64,000 nucleotides of DNA from CAZTTG01 sp964615935 (lineage in GTDB: Bacteria > Planctomycetota > UBA1135 > GCA-002686595). Made by a program: the position numbers and the translations under genes. The first letter of the stretch is position 1. Every line of letters begins with the position of its first letter. This document shows positions 30,262-39,058 of the stretch, in pieces. Where the stretch lies: NCBI GenBank assembly GCA_964615935.1, contig CAZTTG010000004.1, positions 1-64,000 on the forward strand. The letters are read 5' to 3'. Under the pieces are notes generated by a model that saw only the letters and a list, made by a program, of their open reading frames with translations, made no database searches and was not told the origin of the DNA.

Positions 30262-31647
30262 TCACCCGGCCTCGCCGCCAGGGGCCTCGACCCCGTGCTC
30301 TCGCATCTTCTCCCACATGACCTTGCGGGAGATCCCCAGGAGCTCCGCCGTCTGCGAGCGGTGCCCCCCGGTCTGCTCCAGGGCGCGGCGGATGTGGGCC
30401 AGCTCGGCCTCCTTGAGCACCCGCCGCAGGGGCAGGACCTCGTCGGGCACCTGGGTGGCCCCCCGCCAGCGCGAGTCCAGGGGCAGCATGTGCTCGAGGG
30501 CCAGCTCCCGGGAGGAGCCCATGAGCGCGATGGCCCGCTGCACCGCGTTCTCCAGCTCGCGCACGTTCCCGGGCCAGGGGTAGCGCTCCAGGGCCGCCAG
30601 GGTCGAGGCCGACAGCCGGACGTCACGATCCCCGCCGTGGCGCTCGATCATGTGCTGCACCAGGAGCGGCACGTCCCCGCGGCGGTCCTTGAGGGGCGGC
30701 AGCTCGATGGGGACCACGTTGATCCGGTAGAAGAGGTCCTCGCGGAACAGCCCCTCCCGGACGCGCTCGCGCAGGGGCACCTTGGTGGCCGCCACCACCC
30801 GGATGTCGACCGCCAGGGTGGTCTCGCTCCCCAGCCGCTCGAAGCGGCGCTCCTGCAGGACCCGCAGCAGCTTGACCTGGACGGTCAGCGGCATGTCGTC
30901 GATGTCGTCCAGGAACAGGGTGCCGCCATCGGCCAGCTCGAAGCGCCCGCGCCGATCGCGCCGGGCGTCGGTGAAGGCCCCCTTCTCGAAGCCGAAGAGC
31001 TCGGCCTCCAGCAGGGACTCCGGCAGGGCCGCGCAGGACAGGGCGATGAAGGGCCCCTCCGAGCGCTCGCTGGCCGAGTGCAGGGCCCCGGCCACGCACT
31101 CCTTGCCGGTCCCGCTCTGGCCCAGGATCAGCACCGTGGCGTCGGTCGGCGCCACGGTCCGGATGCGCTCGAAGACCTCCTGCATGCCGGCCGAGGTGCC
31201 CACGAAGTCGTCGAAGCTCCGCCGCGAGCGCAGCTCGGCCCGGAGCGCCTCCATCTCCCCCCGCAGGCTCTCGTTCTCGGCCTGCAGCTCGAGCTTGCCC
31301 GACAGGCGCGCCAGCTTCTGGACCAGGGCCTCGTTGGGGAAGGGCTTCTGGACGTAGTCCTCCGCCCCCACCCGCATGGCCTCGACCGCCTGCTCCACGG
31401 TGGCGTAGCCGGTGATCACGATCACCGGCCGCTCGGGATCCAGCTCGACCGAGCGGGACAGGACCGCCATTCCCCCCGCGCCCGGCATGCGGATGTCGGT
31501 GATCACGGCCTCGGGGCTCTGCTCCTCGAGGATCTGCAGGGCCGTGGAGGTGTCCGGAGCGTGCAGCACGGCGTGGCCGGCCTCCTCCAGGGCGTCCTGA
31601 AGGGTGACCACGATCGTGACCTCGTCCTCCGCCAAGAGAACGCGCAT
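30262..31647 (-). CDS. Sigma-54-dependent response regulator (NtrC type) with altered GAFTGA loop
   Basis: A 461-residue regulator. The receiver domain (1-115) has acidic E7/D8, phosphoacceptor D51 and K101. The AAA+ domain has Walker A GQSGTGKE (176-183) and Walker B GGTLFLDDID. The loop that contacts sigma-54, normally GAFTGA, reads GAFTDA (223-228). A Fis-type helix-turn-helix ends the protein (HRSQTAELLGISRKVMWEKM). The activator would drive RpoN-dependent promoters, but the loop change may weaken sigma-54 contact. It lies 11 bp after the degenerate GGDEF gene and 7 bp before the LpxH-like gene. No histidine kinase is adjacent. Confidence 0.9.
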   Translation of the reverse strand: MRVLLAEDEVTIVVTLQDALEEAGHAVLHAPDTSTALQILEEQSPEAVITDIRMPGAGGMAVLSRSVELDPERPVIVITGYATVEQAVEAMRVGAEDYVQKPFPNEALVQKLARLSGKLELQAENESLRGEMEALRAELRSRRSFDDFVGTSAGMQEVFERIRTVAPTDATVLILGQSGTGKECVAGALHSASERSEGPFIALSCAALPESLLEAELFGFEKGAFTDARRDRRGRFELADGGTLFLDDIDDMPLTVQVKLLRVLQERRFERLGSETTLAVDIRVVAATKVPLRERVREGLFREDLFYRINVVPIELPPLKDRRGDVPLLVQHMIERHGGDRDVRLSASTLAALERYPWPGNVRELENAVQRAIALMGSSRELALEHMLPLDSRWRGATQVPDEVLPLRRVLKEAELAHIRRALEQTGGHRSQTAELLGISRKVMWEKMREHGVEAPGGEAG

Positions 31648-31658
31648 GGCGATGGATG

Positions 31659-32192
31659 CTAGCCGGCAGCGGCCCCCGGGTCACGCGCGATGTAGTGGTC
31701 GCCCCCCGCCGTGAAGGCCTCCTCCAGCGCGCCCTCGGCGGACTTCAGCATGGCGTCGAAGAACAGGGTGCCCCCCTCGGCGTTGTGGGAGGAGCCGATG
31801 CTGAGCGTGATCTGGATGCTCTTCCCCTCCCCGTCGAACTCCAGGCCGCTGGCCGCGCTCAGGAGCCGGTCGGCCAGCGAGCGGACCCCCCCCATCCGGT
31901 TATGGGGGACCAGCAGCAGGAGCCGGTCGTCGCCCAGGCGACCGAGGAAGTCGCTGCCGCGGGTCTGCTTCTGGATCAGCCGGACGACCTCGGCCAGGAT
32001 GGCTTCCTTGGAGTCGTAGCCGTACAGGTCGCGCAGGGCGGGGAGGCGGTCGATCGCGACGATCATGCAGGCCAGCGGGTAGCGGTAGCGCTGGGCCCGG
32101 CTGAACTCGATCCGCATCAGGTGCATGATCTGGGACAGCGAGAAGAGCCCCGGGTCGACGCTCTCCTCCTGGGCGGGCTGGATCTCGGTCAT
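31659..32192 (-). CDS. Degenerate GGDEF-domain protein
   Basis: A 177-residue protein made almost wholly of a diguanylate-cyclase-like fold. The helix-strand pattern matches GGDEF domains (IVAIDRLPALRDLYGYDSKEAILAEVVRLIQ), but the signature loop reads GRLGDDRLLLLV in place of GG(D/E)EF. Synthesis of cyclic di-GMP is therefore unlikely; a structural or nucleotide-sensing role fits better. The C-terminal LSIGSSH strand matches the family. ATG at 32192 is used. It lies between the FHA-like gene (146 bp upstream) and the sigma-54 activator (11 bp downstream), so the three probably work in one signalling chain. Confidence 0.8.
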   Translation of the reverse strand: MTEIQPAQEESVDPGLFSLSQIMHLMRIEFSRAQRYRYPLACMIVAIDRLPALRDLYGYDSKEAILAEVVRLIQKQTRGSDFLGRLGDDRLLLLVPHNRMGGVRSLADRLLSAASGLEFDGEGKSIQITLSIGSSHNAEGGTLFFDAMLKSAEGALEEAFTAGGDHYIARDPGAAAG

Positions 32193-32338
32193 GGCGATTG
32201 GCTCGAGGGGGCGGGGAGCGCCGGACGGCCTCCCCGGAGCGGGTCCCGAGGGGTCCGGACCCGCGGACTTGTACCAAATCGGCGCAGCGGGGCCTCGACC
32301 CGCAGGGAAAGAAGGGGCCGCCCGGAGGCCGGCGGCGA

Positions 32339-33121
32339 TCAGCCCCGGAAGATGTCCAGGATGGTGTCCGCCAGGTGGTCCACGCTGAAGTCCCATTTCA
32401 GGCGCGCCAGGACGATCAGCGTCACCAGGATGAGGGTGTAGATCCCCAGGGCCACGGCCTGGGCGATCAGGAAGGCCGCCCCGCCCTTGGTCGCCTCGCG
32501 CACGCGGCGGCCGGTGCCGTGGGCGCCGCGGGTGAGGGGGGACATCAGGAGGTCCCGCAGCAGGCGCCCGCTGCGCTCCAGGATCCGCGGCTCCGCGGCC
32601 GCCGCCTTGCTGCTGAGGGCCAAGATCTCCCGCGAGCACGCGGCCGGGTCGAACTCGCCGCGGCTCACCGCCTGCTGCCATCGGCGGGTGGCGCCGCGGT
32701 CGGCCGCCCCCATCTCCACCAGCATGCCCGCCTTGAGGTAGGTCCAGGCGGTCGGATCGGCGCCCGCCCAGCCCTCGCCGGCGGCGGGGAGCGCCTCGGC
32801 CTCGACCGGGATCTCCTCCAGGACCGCCCGGGTCCCGCTCTCGCCGAACTCCAGCCGCGCCCCGGCCCACTCGATCACGTCGCCGGCCTTCAGGTCGGCC
32901 TCGTTGCAGGAGGCGCCGTTGACCCGGGGCGACTCCGCGGCGCCCACGAAGACCATCTTGGGGGGCGAGTCCCATACGTGCAGCCGGTCCCCGCCGGCCT
33001 CGGGCAGGGGAATGCCGCCCTCGGGGCCGCCGACCACGGTCAAACCGGCATCGAGCACCGCGCGCCGGGTCTCCGATCCGACGCTCACGTCCAGCCAGGG
33101 CCTGTTCATGGTCGTATTCAT
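32339..33121 (-). CDS. FHA-like membrane-anchored signalling protein
   Basis: A 260-residue protein. Residues about 10-105 look like a forkhead-associated beta-sandwich (VGGPEGGIPLPEAGGDRLHVW, followed by VNGASCNEADLKAGDVIEWAGARLEF); FHA folds bind phosphothreonine, but the usual GR-S--H residues are not clear. A helical middle and one membrane segment near residues 222-245 follow, with a short tail. ATG at 33121 is preceded by GAGGAG at 9 nt spacing. It is the first gene of the long minus-strand run and diverges from the secreted-protein gene. Partners may be the degenerate GGDEF protein and the sigma-54 activator encoded next. Confidence 0.62.
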   Translation of the reverse strand: MNTTMNRPWLDVSVGSETRRAVLDAGLTVVGGPEGGIPLPEAGGDRLHVWDSPPKMVFVGAAESPRVNGASCNEADLKAGDVIEWAGARLEFGESGTRAVLEEIPVEAEALPAAGEGWAGADPTAWTYLKAGMLVEMGAADRGATRRWQQAVSRGEFDPAACSREILALSSKAAAAEPRILERSGRLLRDLLMSPLTRGAHGTGRRVREATKGGAAFLIAQAVALGIYTLILVTLIVLARLKWDFSVDHLADTILDIFRG

Positions 33122-33177
33122 AGCGGAACGCTCCTCGCTCCGCACTCCCCCCTGTAGTGGCGGGTCTCCGGGCCGAC

Positions 33178-33183
33178 TATCCT
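33178..33183 (+). promoter_or_regulatory. -10-like hexamer upstream of the secreted-protein gene
   Basis: TATCCT lies 30 nt before the ATG at 33213 in the 91-bp divergent spacer. No clear -35 is seen. Confidence 0.3.
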
Positions 33184-33212
33184 GAGAGCGTCAAAAACCC
33201 CCGGAAACCACC

Positions 33213-34820
33213 ATGCGCTCGACCCTCGCCCTGCTCCTCCTGGTCGCCCCGGCGGCCCCCCCCCTCGCCGCGGCGCAGGGCCAGGACTGGCACGCCCTGC
33301 CGGCCCCCGACCTCTGCCGCGAGCCCGAGGCCGCGCCCCAGCCCGCTCCCCTGCTCTCCGGAAACCACCTCGGGCTCCCCGAGGACGACGATCCGGCCTG
33401 GCAACCCGGCCGGGGGGCGCTGCTGCCCCTGCCGGCACTGGTGAGCGTGCTCGACGAGGAGGGGCGCCGGGCCGGGGGAGGCCTCCAGATCCACTCCAGC
33501 TTCCCCCCCATCCTGGTGCGGGGCTCGGGGGACGAGGTCGAGGGCGTCGAGGCGCTCCTGGCCGGGCTGCAGCGCGAGGCGGAGCGGCAGCGGGTCCACG
33601 TGCGGGCGTGGATCCTGCCCGCCTCCGAGGCCCTGGGCGCGGTGGCCGGCGCGGACGAGGTGGCCCGGGCGCTGGCCGACGTGCCGGTCTGGGCCGAGAC
33701 CCTCCTGCGGCCCGGCGAGGACCGGGCCCTGGGAGAGCGCCGCGCCCAGCCCTTCGTCTCCGGCTACCGGGTGGAGGTGGCGGCGGACGCCGGGGTCGCC
33801 AATCCGCGCATCGGGCTCGCCCTCAGCGGGACCACCCTGCACGTCCGCGCCTGTCCGGCCGAGGGCGGCAGGGCGGTGCACCTCCAGGCCTTCCTGGACG
33901 CGGCCGAGCTCTGGGAGGTGGACACCTTCCACTCGGGCACGCCCGATCTGGGCCTGTTCCAGCAGCCGCGGGTCCACGCCGTGCAGGTGGCCTTCGGCGG
34001 GCGCGTCGAGAGCGGCGGCGCCCTGTGCGCGCGGCTCGAGGGAACCGGCCGCCGGGGAGGCGACCTGTGCGCCATCCTCTCGGCCACCCTCGCGCCCTCG
34101 CCCGAGCCAGGCGATCCCCCGGCGTGGAGGCTCCTGGACGTCTCCCTGCTCGAGACCCGGGTCGAGTCCCTGCCCGTCCCCCTGCCCGGCACCGGGCTCG
34201 AGCTCGAGGCGCCGGAGGGCGCCGGGCAGATGCTGCTGCAGTCCATGCCCGCCTCGGCCCTGGTCCAGGCGGCGGACCGCTCGGGCGGCGCGGGCGGGCG
34301 CTCCCGCCTCCAGTGGGCGCCGGGCCTGGTCTTCGGGCCCGCCGACGACCGGGAGGGCTGGGGCGAGGTCGAGTCGCTGGTCGGCGCCCTCGAGGCGGCC
34401 CGGCTGTCCACCCGGCGGCTGGAGATCCGCAGCGGGAAGCTGCGCGCGGTCTTCCCCGTGGCCGAGGGCCTGCCCGCCCGGCTGATGGTGGGGAGCGAGC
34501 GCACCTGGGTGGTCGACTACGACGTGCAGGTCGCTCCCGAGACCTGGATGCCCGATCCCCGGGTGGAGCGGGCCTTCGACGGGATCCTGGTCCAGGGGCA
34601 CCTCTCCGGGCAGGAGTGGCTGGGCGCCGGCTGGCGGTCGATCACCGAGGGTTCGTCCCTGATCTCCCGCAACGATCTCCTGCTGGGCACCCTGCAGCTC
34701 CCCTCGCGCTCGATGACCGGGGGCCGCGCCCGCGCCCGGATCGGATCGCGGGTGAGGCTCCTGGGTCCCCCGCCCGGCTCGGCCGAGGGGGCGCTCACGC
34801 TGGAGCTGGCGGCTCCCTGA
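33213..34820 (+). CDS. Exported protein of unknown function (535 aa)
   Basis: A signal peptide (residues 1-21, MRSTLALLLLVAPAAPPLAAA) is followed by a long beta-rich protein with few lysines, no CxxCH and no recognised catalytic motif. The stretch ILVRGSGDEVEGVEALLAGLQREAERQRVHVRAWI (about 101-135) has the helix-strand look of a secretin N-type or ring-building fold, but this is a weak impression. No membrane segment beyond the signal. It stands alone upstream of rpoN (165 bp to the rpoN start) and diverges from the FHA-like gene. Confidence 0.7.
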   Translation: MRSTLALLLLVAPAAPPLAAAQGQDWHALPAPDLCREPEAAPQPAPLLSGNHLGLPEDDDPAWQPGRGALLPLPALVSVLDEEGRRAGGGLQIHSSFPPILVRGSGDEVEGVEALLAGLQREAERQRVHVRAWILPASEALGAVAGADEVARALADVPVWAETLLRPGEDRALGERRAQPFVSGYRVEVAADAGVANPRIGLALSGTTLHVRACPAEGGRAVHLQAFLDAAELWEVDTFHSGTPDLGLFQQPRVHAVQVAFGGRVESGGALCARLEGTGRRGGDLCAILSATLAPSPEPGDPPAWRLLDVSLLETRVESLPVPLPGTGLELEAPEGAGQMLLQSMPASALVQAADRSGGAGGRSRLQWAPGLVFGPADDREGWGEVESLVGALEAARLSTRRLEIRSGKLRAVFPVAEGLPARLMVGSERTWVVDYDVQVAPETWMPDPRVERAFDGILVQGHLSGQEWLGAGWRSITEGSSLISRNDLLLGTLQLPSRSMTGGRARARIGSRVRLLGPPPGSAEGALTLELAAP

Positions 34821-34921
34821 CCCGGGCCCGCTCGGCCTCCCGCGAGCCCCGTCTCGGGAGCGCCGCGGCGCCCCGGTCGGGTTCCCCACCGCCATCCGGG
34901 GGTCCCCGAGCCTCCTCGTCC

Positions 34922-34927
34922 TATACT
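34922..34927 (+). promoter_or_regulatory. -10-like hexamer upstream of rpoN
   Basis: TATACT lies 58 nt before the chosen rpoN ATG, a rare AT-rich hexamer in this sequence. The expected -35 position is G-rich, so activity is uncertain. Confidence 0.35.
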
Positions 34928-34985
34928 CTCGATGGAGGTCTGTTCCGCGGACCCTCCCCGGGCCCGGAGCGGCCCCCTCGGTGCC

Positions 34986-36419
34986 ATGGACCCACGACAC
35001 GGCTTGAGACTCGGACTGCAGCAGACGGCGCGGATGGAGCAGCGGCTCATCCAGTCGCCGCAGATGATCCAGGCCATGCAGATCCTGCAGCTGCCCACCC
35101 TGGACCTGCAGGAGCGCATCGAGCAGGAGCTCATGGAGAACCCCTTCCTCGAGCTGATCGAGGGGGAGAAGGACTCGGACTCCGCGGAGGGCAAGGCCGA
35201 GGCCGAGCCCACCGGCCTGGATCGCATGCTCGACGAGCTCGAGAGCTACGAGCGCGACTTCGGGGACGGGACCCGCGGGCGGGCCGGCAGCGAGGATGGC
35301 GACCGCAAGCTCGAGGCCATGCAGAACACGCCCGAGGCGCCCCGCACCCTGGCGGAGGGCCTGATCGAGCAGCTCGCCATCCTCGACTTCTCCGAGGCCG
35401 ACCGCGCCCTGACCGAGTACCTGATCTTCTCCCTCGACGAGCGCGGCTACCTGCTGGAGACGCTCGAGGACATCGCCCGGCAGTGCGAGCTGCCGGAGGT
35501 CACCGCCGAGGACGTGGAGCGCGTCCTGGCCGAGCTGCGGCGCGTCTCCCACGCGGCCATCGGCGCCAGCGACCTGCGCGACTGCCTGCTCCTGCAGCTC
35601 GACGCCCTGGAGGTCGAGGCCCCCCTGGTGCGCACCCTGATCGAGGAGCACCTGGAGGACATCACCACCAACCGCCTGCCGCGCATCGCCAAGGCCACCG
35701 GGCACAGCATCGAGGAGGTCAAGCAGGCCATCGACACCATCCGCACCCTGGAGCCCTACCCCGGCTCGGAGTACGGGGACGCGCGCGCCATGGTGATCAC
35801 CCCGGACGTGATGGTGGAGGAGGTCGACGGGGCCTTCGAGGTGCGCCTCAACCGCACCTGCGTCCCCGAGCTCACCCTGAGCCCTCTCTACCGCAAGCTC
35901 CTGCGCGAGGCGCGCAAGGACGACGGTGTGCGCGAGTGGGTGCGCAAGCGGGTCGAGGGGGCGCGCTGGTTCATCGACGCCGTGCTCCAGCGCCAGAGCA
36001 CCATGGAGCGCATCGCCCGCTCGATCTTCGTGCGTCAGCGTCCCTTTCTGGAGCGGGGCATCAAGGCCCTCGAGCCCCTGCGCATGCAGGAGATCGCCGA
36101 CCAGGTGGGGGTGCACATCTCCACCGTCAGCCGCGCGGTCTCCGGCAAGTACGCCCAGACCCCCCGCGGCACCTTCCCGCTGAAGTTCTTCTTCACCGGC
36201 GGGACCCAGACCCAGAGCGGCGGGGTGGCCAGCCAGGTGACCATCAAGCAGCACATCGTGGAGCTGGTCCAGGCCGAGGACGGCGCCGCTCCCCTCTCCG
36301 ACGACCAGATCGCGGCCCTGCTGCAGAAGAAGCACAACGTCAAGATCGCCCGCCGGACCGTGACCAAGTACCGCAAGGCCCTGGCGATCCCCTCCTCCAG
36401 CCAGCGACGCGAGTTCTGA
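34986..36419 (+). CDS. rpoN: RNA polymerase sigma-54 factor
   Basis: RpoN directs RNA polymerase to -24/-12 promoters and needs AAA+ activators such as the two encoded in this window. The 477-residue protein has the Gln/Leu-rich region I at the N terminus (LGLQQTARMEQRLIQSPQMI), an acidic region II, the core-binding domain and the C-terminal RpoN box ARRTVTKYRKAL near residue 460. A helix-turn-helix (EIADQVGVHISTVSRAVSGKY) precedes the box. ATG at 34986 is chosen because it begins MDPRHGLRLGLQQ; an upstream ATG at 34932 adds 18 unlikely residues. Efp follows after 110 bp. Confidence 0.96.
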   Translation: MDPRHGLRLGLQQTARMEQRLIQSPQMIQAMQILQLPTLDLQERIEQELMENPFLELIEGEKDSDSAEGKAEAEPTGLDRMLDELESYERDFGDGTRGRAGSEDGDRKLEAMQNTPEAPRTLAEGLIEQLAILDFSEADRALTEYLIFSLDERGYLLETLEDIARQCELPEVTAEDVERVLAELRRVSHAAIGASDLRDCLLLQLDALEVEAPLVRTLIEEHLEDITTNRLPRIAKATGHSIEEVKQAIDTIRTLEPYPGSEYGDARAMVITPDVMVEEVDGAFEVRLNRTCVPELTLSPLYRKLLREARKDDGVREWVRKRVEGARWFIDAVLQRQSTMERIARSIFVRQRPFLERGIKALEPLRMQEIADQVGVHISTVSRAVSGKYAQTPRGTFPLKFFFTGGTQTQSGGVASQVTIKQHIVELVQAEDGAAPLSDDQIAALLQKKHNVKIARRTVTKYRKALAIPSSSQRREF

Positions 36420-36483
36420 GGCGGGCCCTCTTCCCTCTGACGGGCGCGGCGCGTCCCCGGTGGGATGCCCACGAGCCTTGTGC

Positions 36484-36489
36484 TAGGCT
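36484..36489 (+). promoter_or_regulatory. Extended -10-like element upstream of efp
   Basis: TGC-TAGGCT resembles an extended -10 (TGn-TAnnnT), 40 nt before the efp start and after the rpoN stop. The ribosome-binding site AGGAAAGGAA follows. Confidence 0.3.
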
Positions 36490-36529
36490 GTCGGACCGCG
36501 CGCCAGAGACAGGAAAGGAAACCCAGGCC

Positions 36530-37096
36530 ATGGGCGTCGTAGCCACCAAGCTCCGCAAGGGGCAAGTCTTCGAGAAGGACGGTGATCTGCTCCTGATCAC
36601 CGACTACTCCCACTCCACGCCCGGCAACTGGCGGGCCATCATCCAGATCAAGTACCGCAGCCTGAAGACCGGCCAGACCGGCGCCATGCGGCCGAGCGCG
36701 GGCGACGTCTTCGAGCTGGCCTTCCTCGACCGGCGCAAGTGCGAGTACCTCTACCAGGAGTCCGACGGCGCCTACGTCTTCATGGACTCGGAGACCTACG
36801 ATCAGTTTCCCCTGGGGGAGAATCTGGTCGGGGACAAGATGGGCTTCGTCCTGCCCAACACCTCGGTCCACGTGACCTTCCATGAGACCACGCCCATCGG
36901 CGTCGAGCTGCCGCCTCAGGTGGTCCTGGAGGTCGTCGAGGCGGAGCCCGCCGTCCGCGGCGACACCGCCAGCGCCATCCGCAAGGAGGTGGTGTGCGAG
37001 ACCGGGCTCAAGGTCAAGGTCCCCGGGCACGTCACCGTGGGCGACAAGATCAAGGTGCGCACCGAGGACTGCGAGTTCCAGGGGCGCGGCGAGTAG
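36530..37096 (+). CDS. efp: Elongation factor P
   Basis: EF-P relieves ribosome stalling at polyproline, acting at the ribosomal E/P site. The 188-residue protein has the three beta-barrel domains, with KYRSLKTGQTG, GDVFELAFLDRRKCEYLY and the C-terminal TGLKVKVPGHVTVGDKIKV. The tip loop of domain I, which carries the modified Lys34 in E. coli (PGKGQAF), reads PGNWRAI, with Asn33 at the modified position. Neither lysylation nor arginine rhamnosylation is possible at that residue. AGGAAAGGAA precedes the ATG. It follows rpoN and converges on the GT39-like gene 20 bp away. The proline-rich tails in this window make an EF-P need plausible. Confidence 0.95.
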   Translation: MGVVATKLRKGQVFEKDGDLLLITDYSHSTPGNWRAIIQIKYRSLKTGQTGAMRPSAGDVFELAFLDRRKCEYLYQESDGAYVFMDSETYDQFPLGENLVGDKMGFVLPNTSVHVTFHETTPIGVELPPQVVLEVVEAEPAVRGDTASAIRKEVVCETGLKVKVPGHVTVGDKIKVRTEDCEFQGRGE

Positions 37097-37109
37097 CGCG
37101 GGTCCGCGC
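37096..37109. terminator. GC hairpin between efp and the convergent GT39-like gene
   Basis: GCGCGG (37096-37101) and CCGCGC (37104-37109) form a perfect 6-bp stem with a 2-nt loop, filling the 19-bp convergent spacer. It lacks a T-tract. Confidence 0.3.
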
Positions 37110-37115
37110 CCCGCT

Positions 37116-38567
37116 CTAGGGGTAGCGGTAGACCCACACCGAGAGGTCGCGCTTCTCGACCCACAGGGGCCAGACCCGCTCCAGGTGGCAGGCCTCGCGC
37201 AGGAAGCGCTCCAGGCGCTGGCGGTCCTCGCGGGAGAACTCCACCAGCCACTCGCGGTTGATCACCAGCCACATGGGGCGGCCCTGCCGCGCCCACTGGA
37301 AGGGGACGTGGGCGTCGTAGCGGTTCAGGCGCAGGACCCGCCGCGACAGGCGCGGCTGGCGGTAGCCGGGGGAGATGTAGTACTCGCCTACCGGCCAGGC
37401 CATGCCGATCACGAGATCGTCGGGGCCGCGTTGGCTCCAGACGTGCTGGTAGGCCTCGCGCCACTGGGGCCGCTCACCCTGGCGGACCGTCATGTACAGG
37501 CCGCAGGTGGCCACCTGCGGCAGGACCAGGAGGGCCAGGTATCCCCACGCCATCCAGGCCGGCCTTCGATCGCCCCCCGAGGAGCGTCCCAGCGGCGCGG
37601 TCGCCAGCAGCGCGAGCCACGGAAGGAGCACGAAGACGTACTGGGCAGAGACCCGCGCGACGAAGGAGCCCGCGATGGCGAGGACCAGGACCGCGAAGAC
37701 CCAGCCGACGACCAGGAGGTCGAAGGGGCGCCGCCGCCGGATCGCCACCCACGCGCCGATGGCGGAGCCCGTGCACAGGAGGGGCGTGACGAAGAAGCCC
37801 GTCGTCAGGAGCAGGTGCAGGGGGTCGGGACTGGCGATCGACTTGGACTCGGCGTAGGTGCTCCACACCCCCCACGCCCACACCGCCGCCGCCAGGAGCA
37901 GGGCGAGGCCCACGGCGCCGAGGACCCTCAGCCGCCGACCGGCTCCGGGCCCGAGGAGGACCAGCACCAGGGCCGGGGCCATCCAGCCCCCCGACAGGTG
38001 GGCCAGGGGCGCGACGAAGGCCACGGCCAGGCCGAGGGCCGCCGGGAGCAGCCGATGGTCGAGGCGGCCGCGCAGCACCAGGCCGGCGGACAGGAGGGAG
38101 AGGTCCTGGGCCAGGGTGTAGAAGCGCGCGCTCTGGGACCAGTAGAGGTGCCAGGAGCTGGCGCCCACGATCAGGGCGGCGGCCGCGGCGCGGCGGCGCC
38201 CCACCGCCGGGGCGAAGGCCCAGTAGGTGAGGAACACGCCCAGGAAGCCGAAGATCGCCGGGGCCAGGCGAAGGGTGAGCTCGTCCGGCCAGCCGCCGGA
38301 GATTCCGAGGACCGCGGCGATCGAGGCCAGCCCCAGGAGGTTGCGCGGGTCGAGCCGCCCCCCGTCCAGGAGCTGGTAGACGTCGTTCAGGGTGAAGGCC
38401 TCGTCGATCCACAGGCCCCACTCGCCCAGCCGGACGAAGCGCAGGAGGGCCAGGAGACCCGCCGCGAGGAGCAGCCAGCCCCAACCGCGCTCACCGCCCC
38501 CCACGCCGCCCGCCGGCGCGAGGGGGGATCCGGCCTGGGGAACCTCGGCTGAATCGGCCCTGGACAC
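37116..38567 (-). CDS. Multi-spanning membrane protein, GT39/ArnT-like glycosyltransferase
   Basis: A large polytopic protein with about ten membrane segments and a C-terminal globular tail (about the last 120 residues). The early motif GLWIDEAFTL resembles the acidic DE site of the PMT/ArnT superfamily (GT39 and relatives), which moves sugars from polyprenyl phosphates to lipids or proteins outside the membrane. The start is uncertain: the frame is open to an ATG at 38675, but that would overlap the divergent lipoprotein gene at 38654; the GTG at 38567 avoids this and leaves the first membrane segment intact. It converges with efp. Confidence 0.75.
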   Translation of the reverse strand: MSRADSAEVPQAGSPLAPAGGVGGGERGWGWLLLAAGLLALLRFVRLGEWGLWIDEAFTLNDVYQLLDGGRLDPRNLLGLASIAAVLGISGGWPDELTLRLAPAIFGFLGVFLTYWAFAPAVGRRRAAAAALIVGASSWHLYWSQSARFYTLAQDLSLLSAGLVLRGRLDHRLLPAALGLAVAFVAPLAHLSGGWMAPALVLVLLGPGAGRRLRVLGAVGLALLLAAAVWAWGVWSTYAESKSIASPDPLHLLLTTGFFVTPLLCTGSAIGAWVAIRRRRPFDLLVVGWVFAVLVLAIAGSFVARVSAQYVFVLLPWLALLATAPLGRSSGGDRRPAWMAWGYLALLVLPQVATCGLYMTVRQGERPQWREAYQHVWSQRGPDDLVIGMAWPVGEYYISPGYRQPRLSRRVLRLNRYDAHVPFQWARQGRPMWLVINREWLVEFSREDRQRLERFLREACHLERVWPLWVEKRDLSVWVYRYP

Positions 38568-38653
38568 TCCAGGAGGGTTCCAAAGCTGGCCGAGGAAGGC
38601 AAGGCAGGGCGCCCCGCCTTGCCCCGCCGCCCCCCGGGGGGGAGAATCCAGCC

Positions 38654-39058
38654 ATGCCGCTGCCTCGCCTCGCATCGCCGCTCTTCCTGCTGCTCCTCCT
38701 TCCGGCCTGCACCAGCGTCTACCACGCCCGGGGGCTGAAGATCGCCAGCGACCCTCCCGGCGCCAGGATCCTGGTGGACGGGAGGGAATCCGGCTACGTG
38801 ACCCCGGCCATGATCGACCTCGGGGGCGGCGACACTCGTGTCGATCTGCTGATGCCCGGCTACGAGACCGCCACCCGGGTCATCGGCTCGGGCGGCTTCA
38901 CGTGGGTCCTGCACTGGAACGAGATGACCCTGGAGCCGGGGACCTGGCGCTTTCCGCTGTGGATTCCCCTCGAGGACGTCATCCCGCCGGTGAACATCGA
39001 CTCCGGCCCCGAGCCGGGTCGGGTGTTCGTGCGCCTGCGGCTCGCGGCCGACCGGTGA
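38654..39058 (+). CDS. PEGA-domain lipoprotein
   Basis: A 134-residue exported lipoprotein: MPLPRLASPLFLLLLLPAC places the lipidated Cys at 19. A PEGA-type beta-domain follows (LKIASDPPGARILVDGRESGYVTPAMIDL), a fold found in many bacterial surface proteins and thought to bind polysaccharide or the wall. The rest is a short W-rich beta region. The stop overlaps the GTG start of the next gene (GTGA), so the two are coupled. Specific function unknown. Confidence 0.8.
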   Translation: MPLPRLASPLFLLLLLPACTSVYHARGLKIASDPPGARILVDGRESGYVTPAMIDLGGGDTRVDLLMPGYETATRVIGSGGFTWVLHWNEMTLEPGTWRFPLWIPLEDVIPPVNIDSGPEPGRVFVRLRLAADR

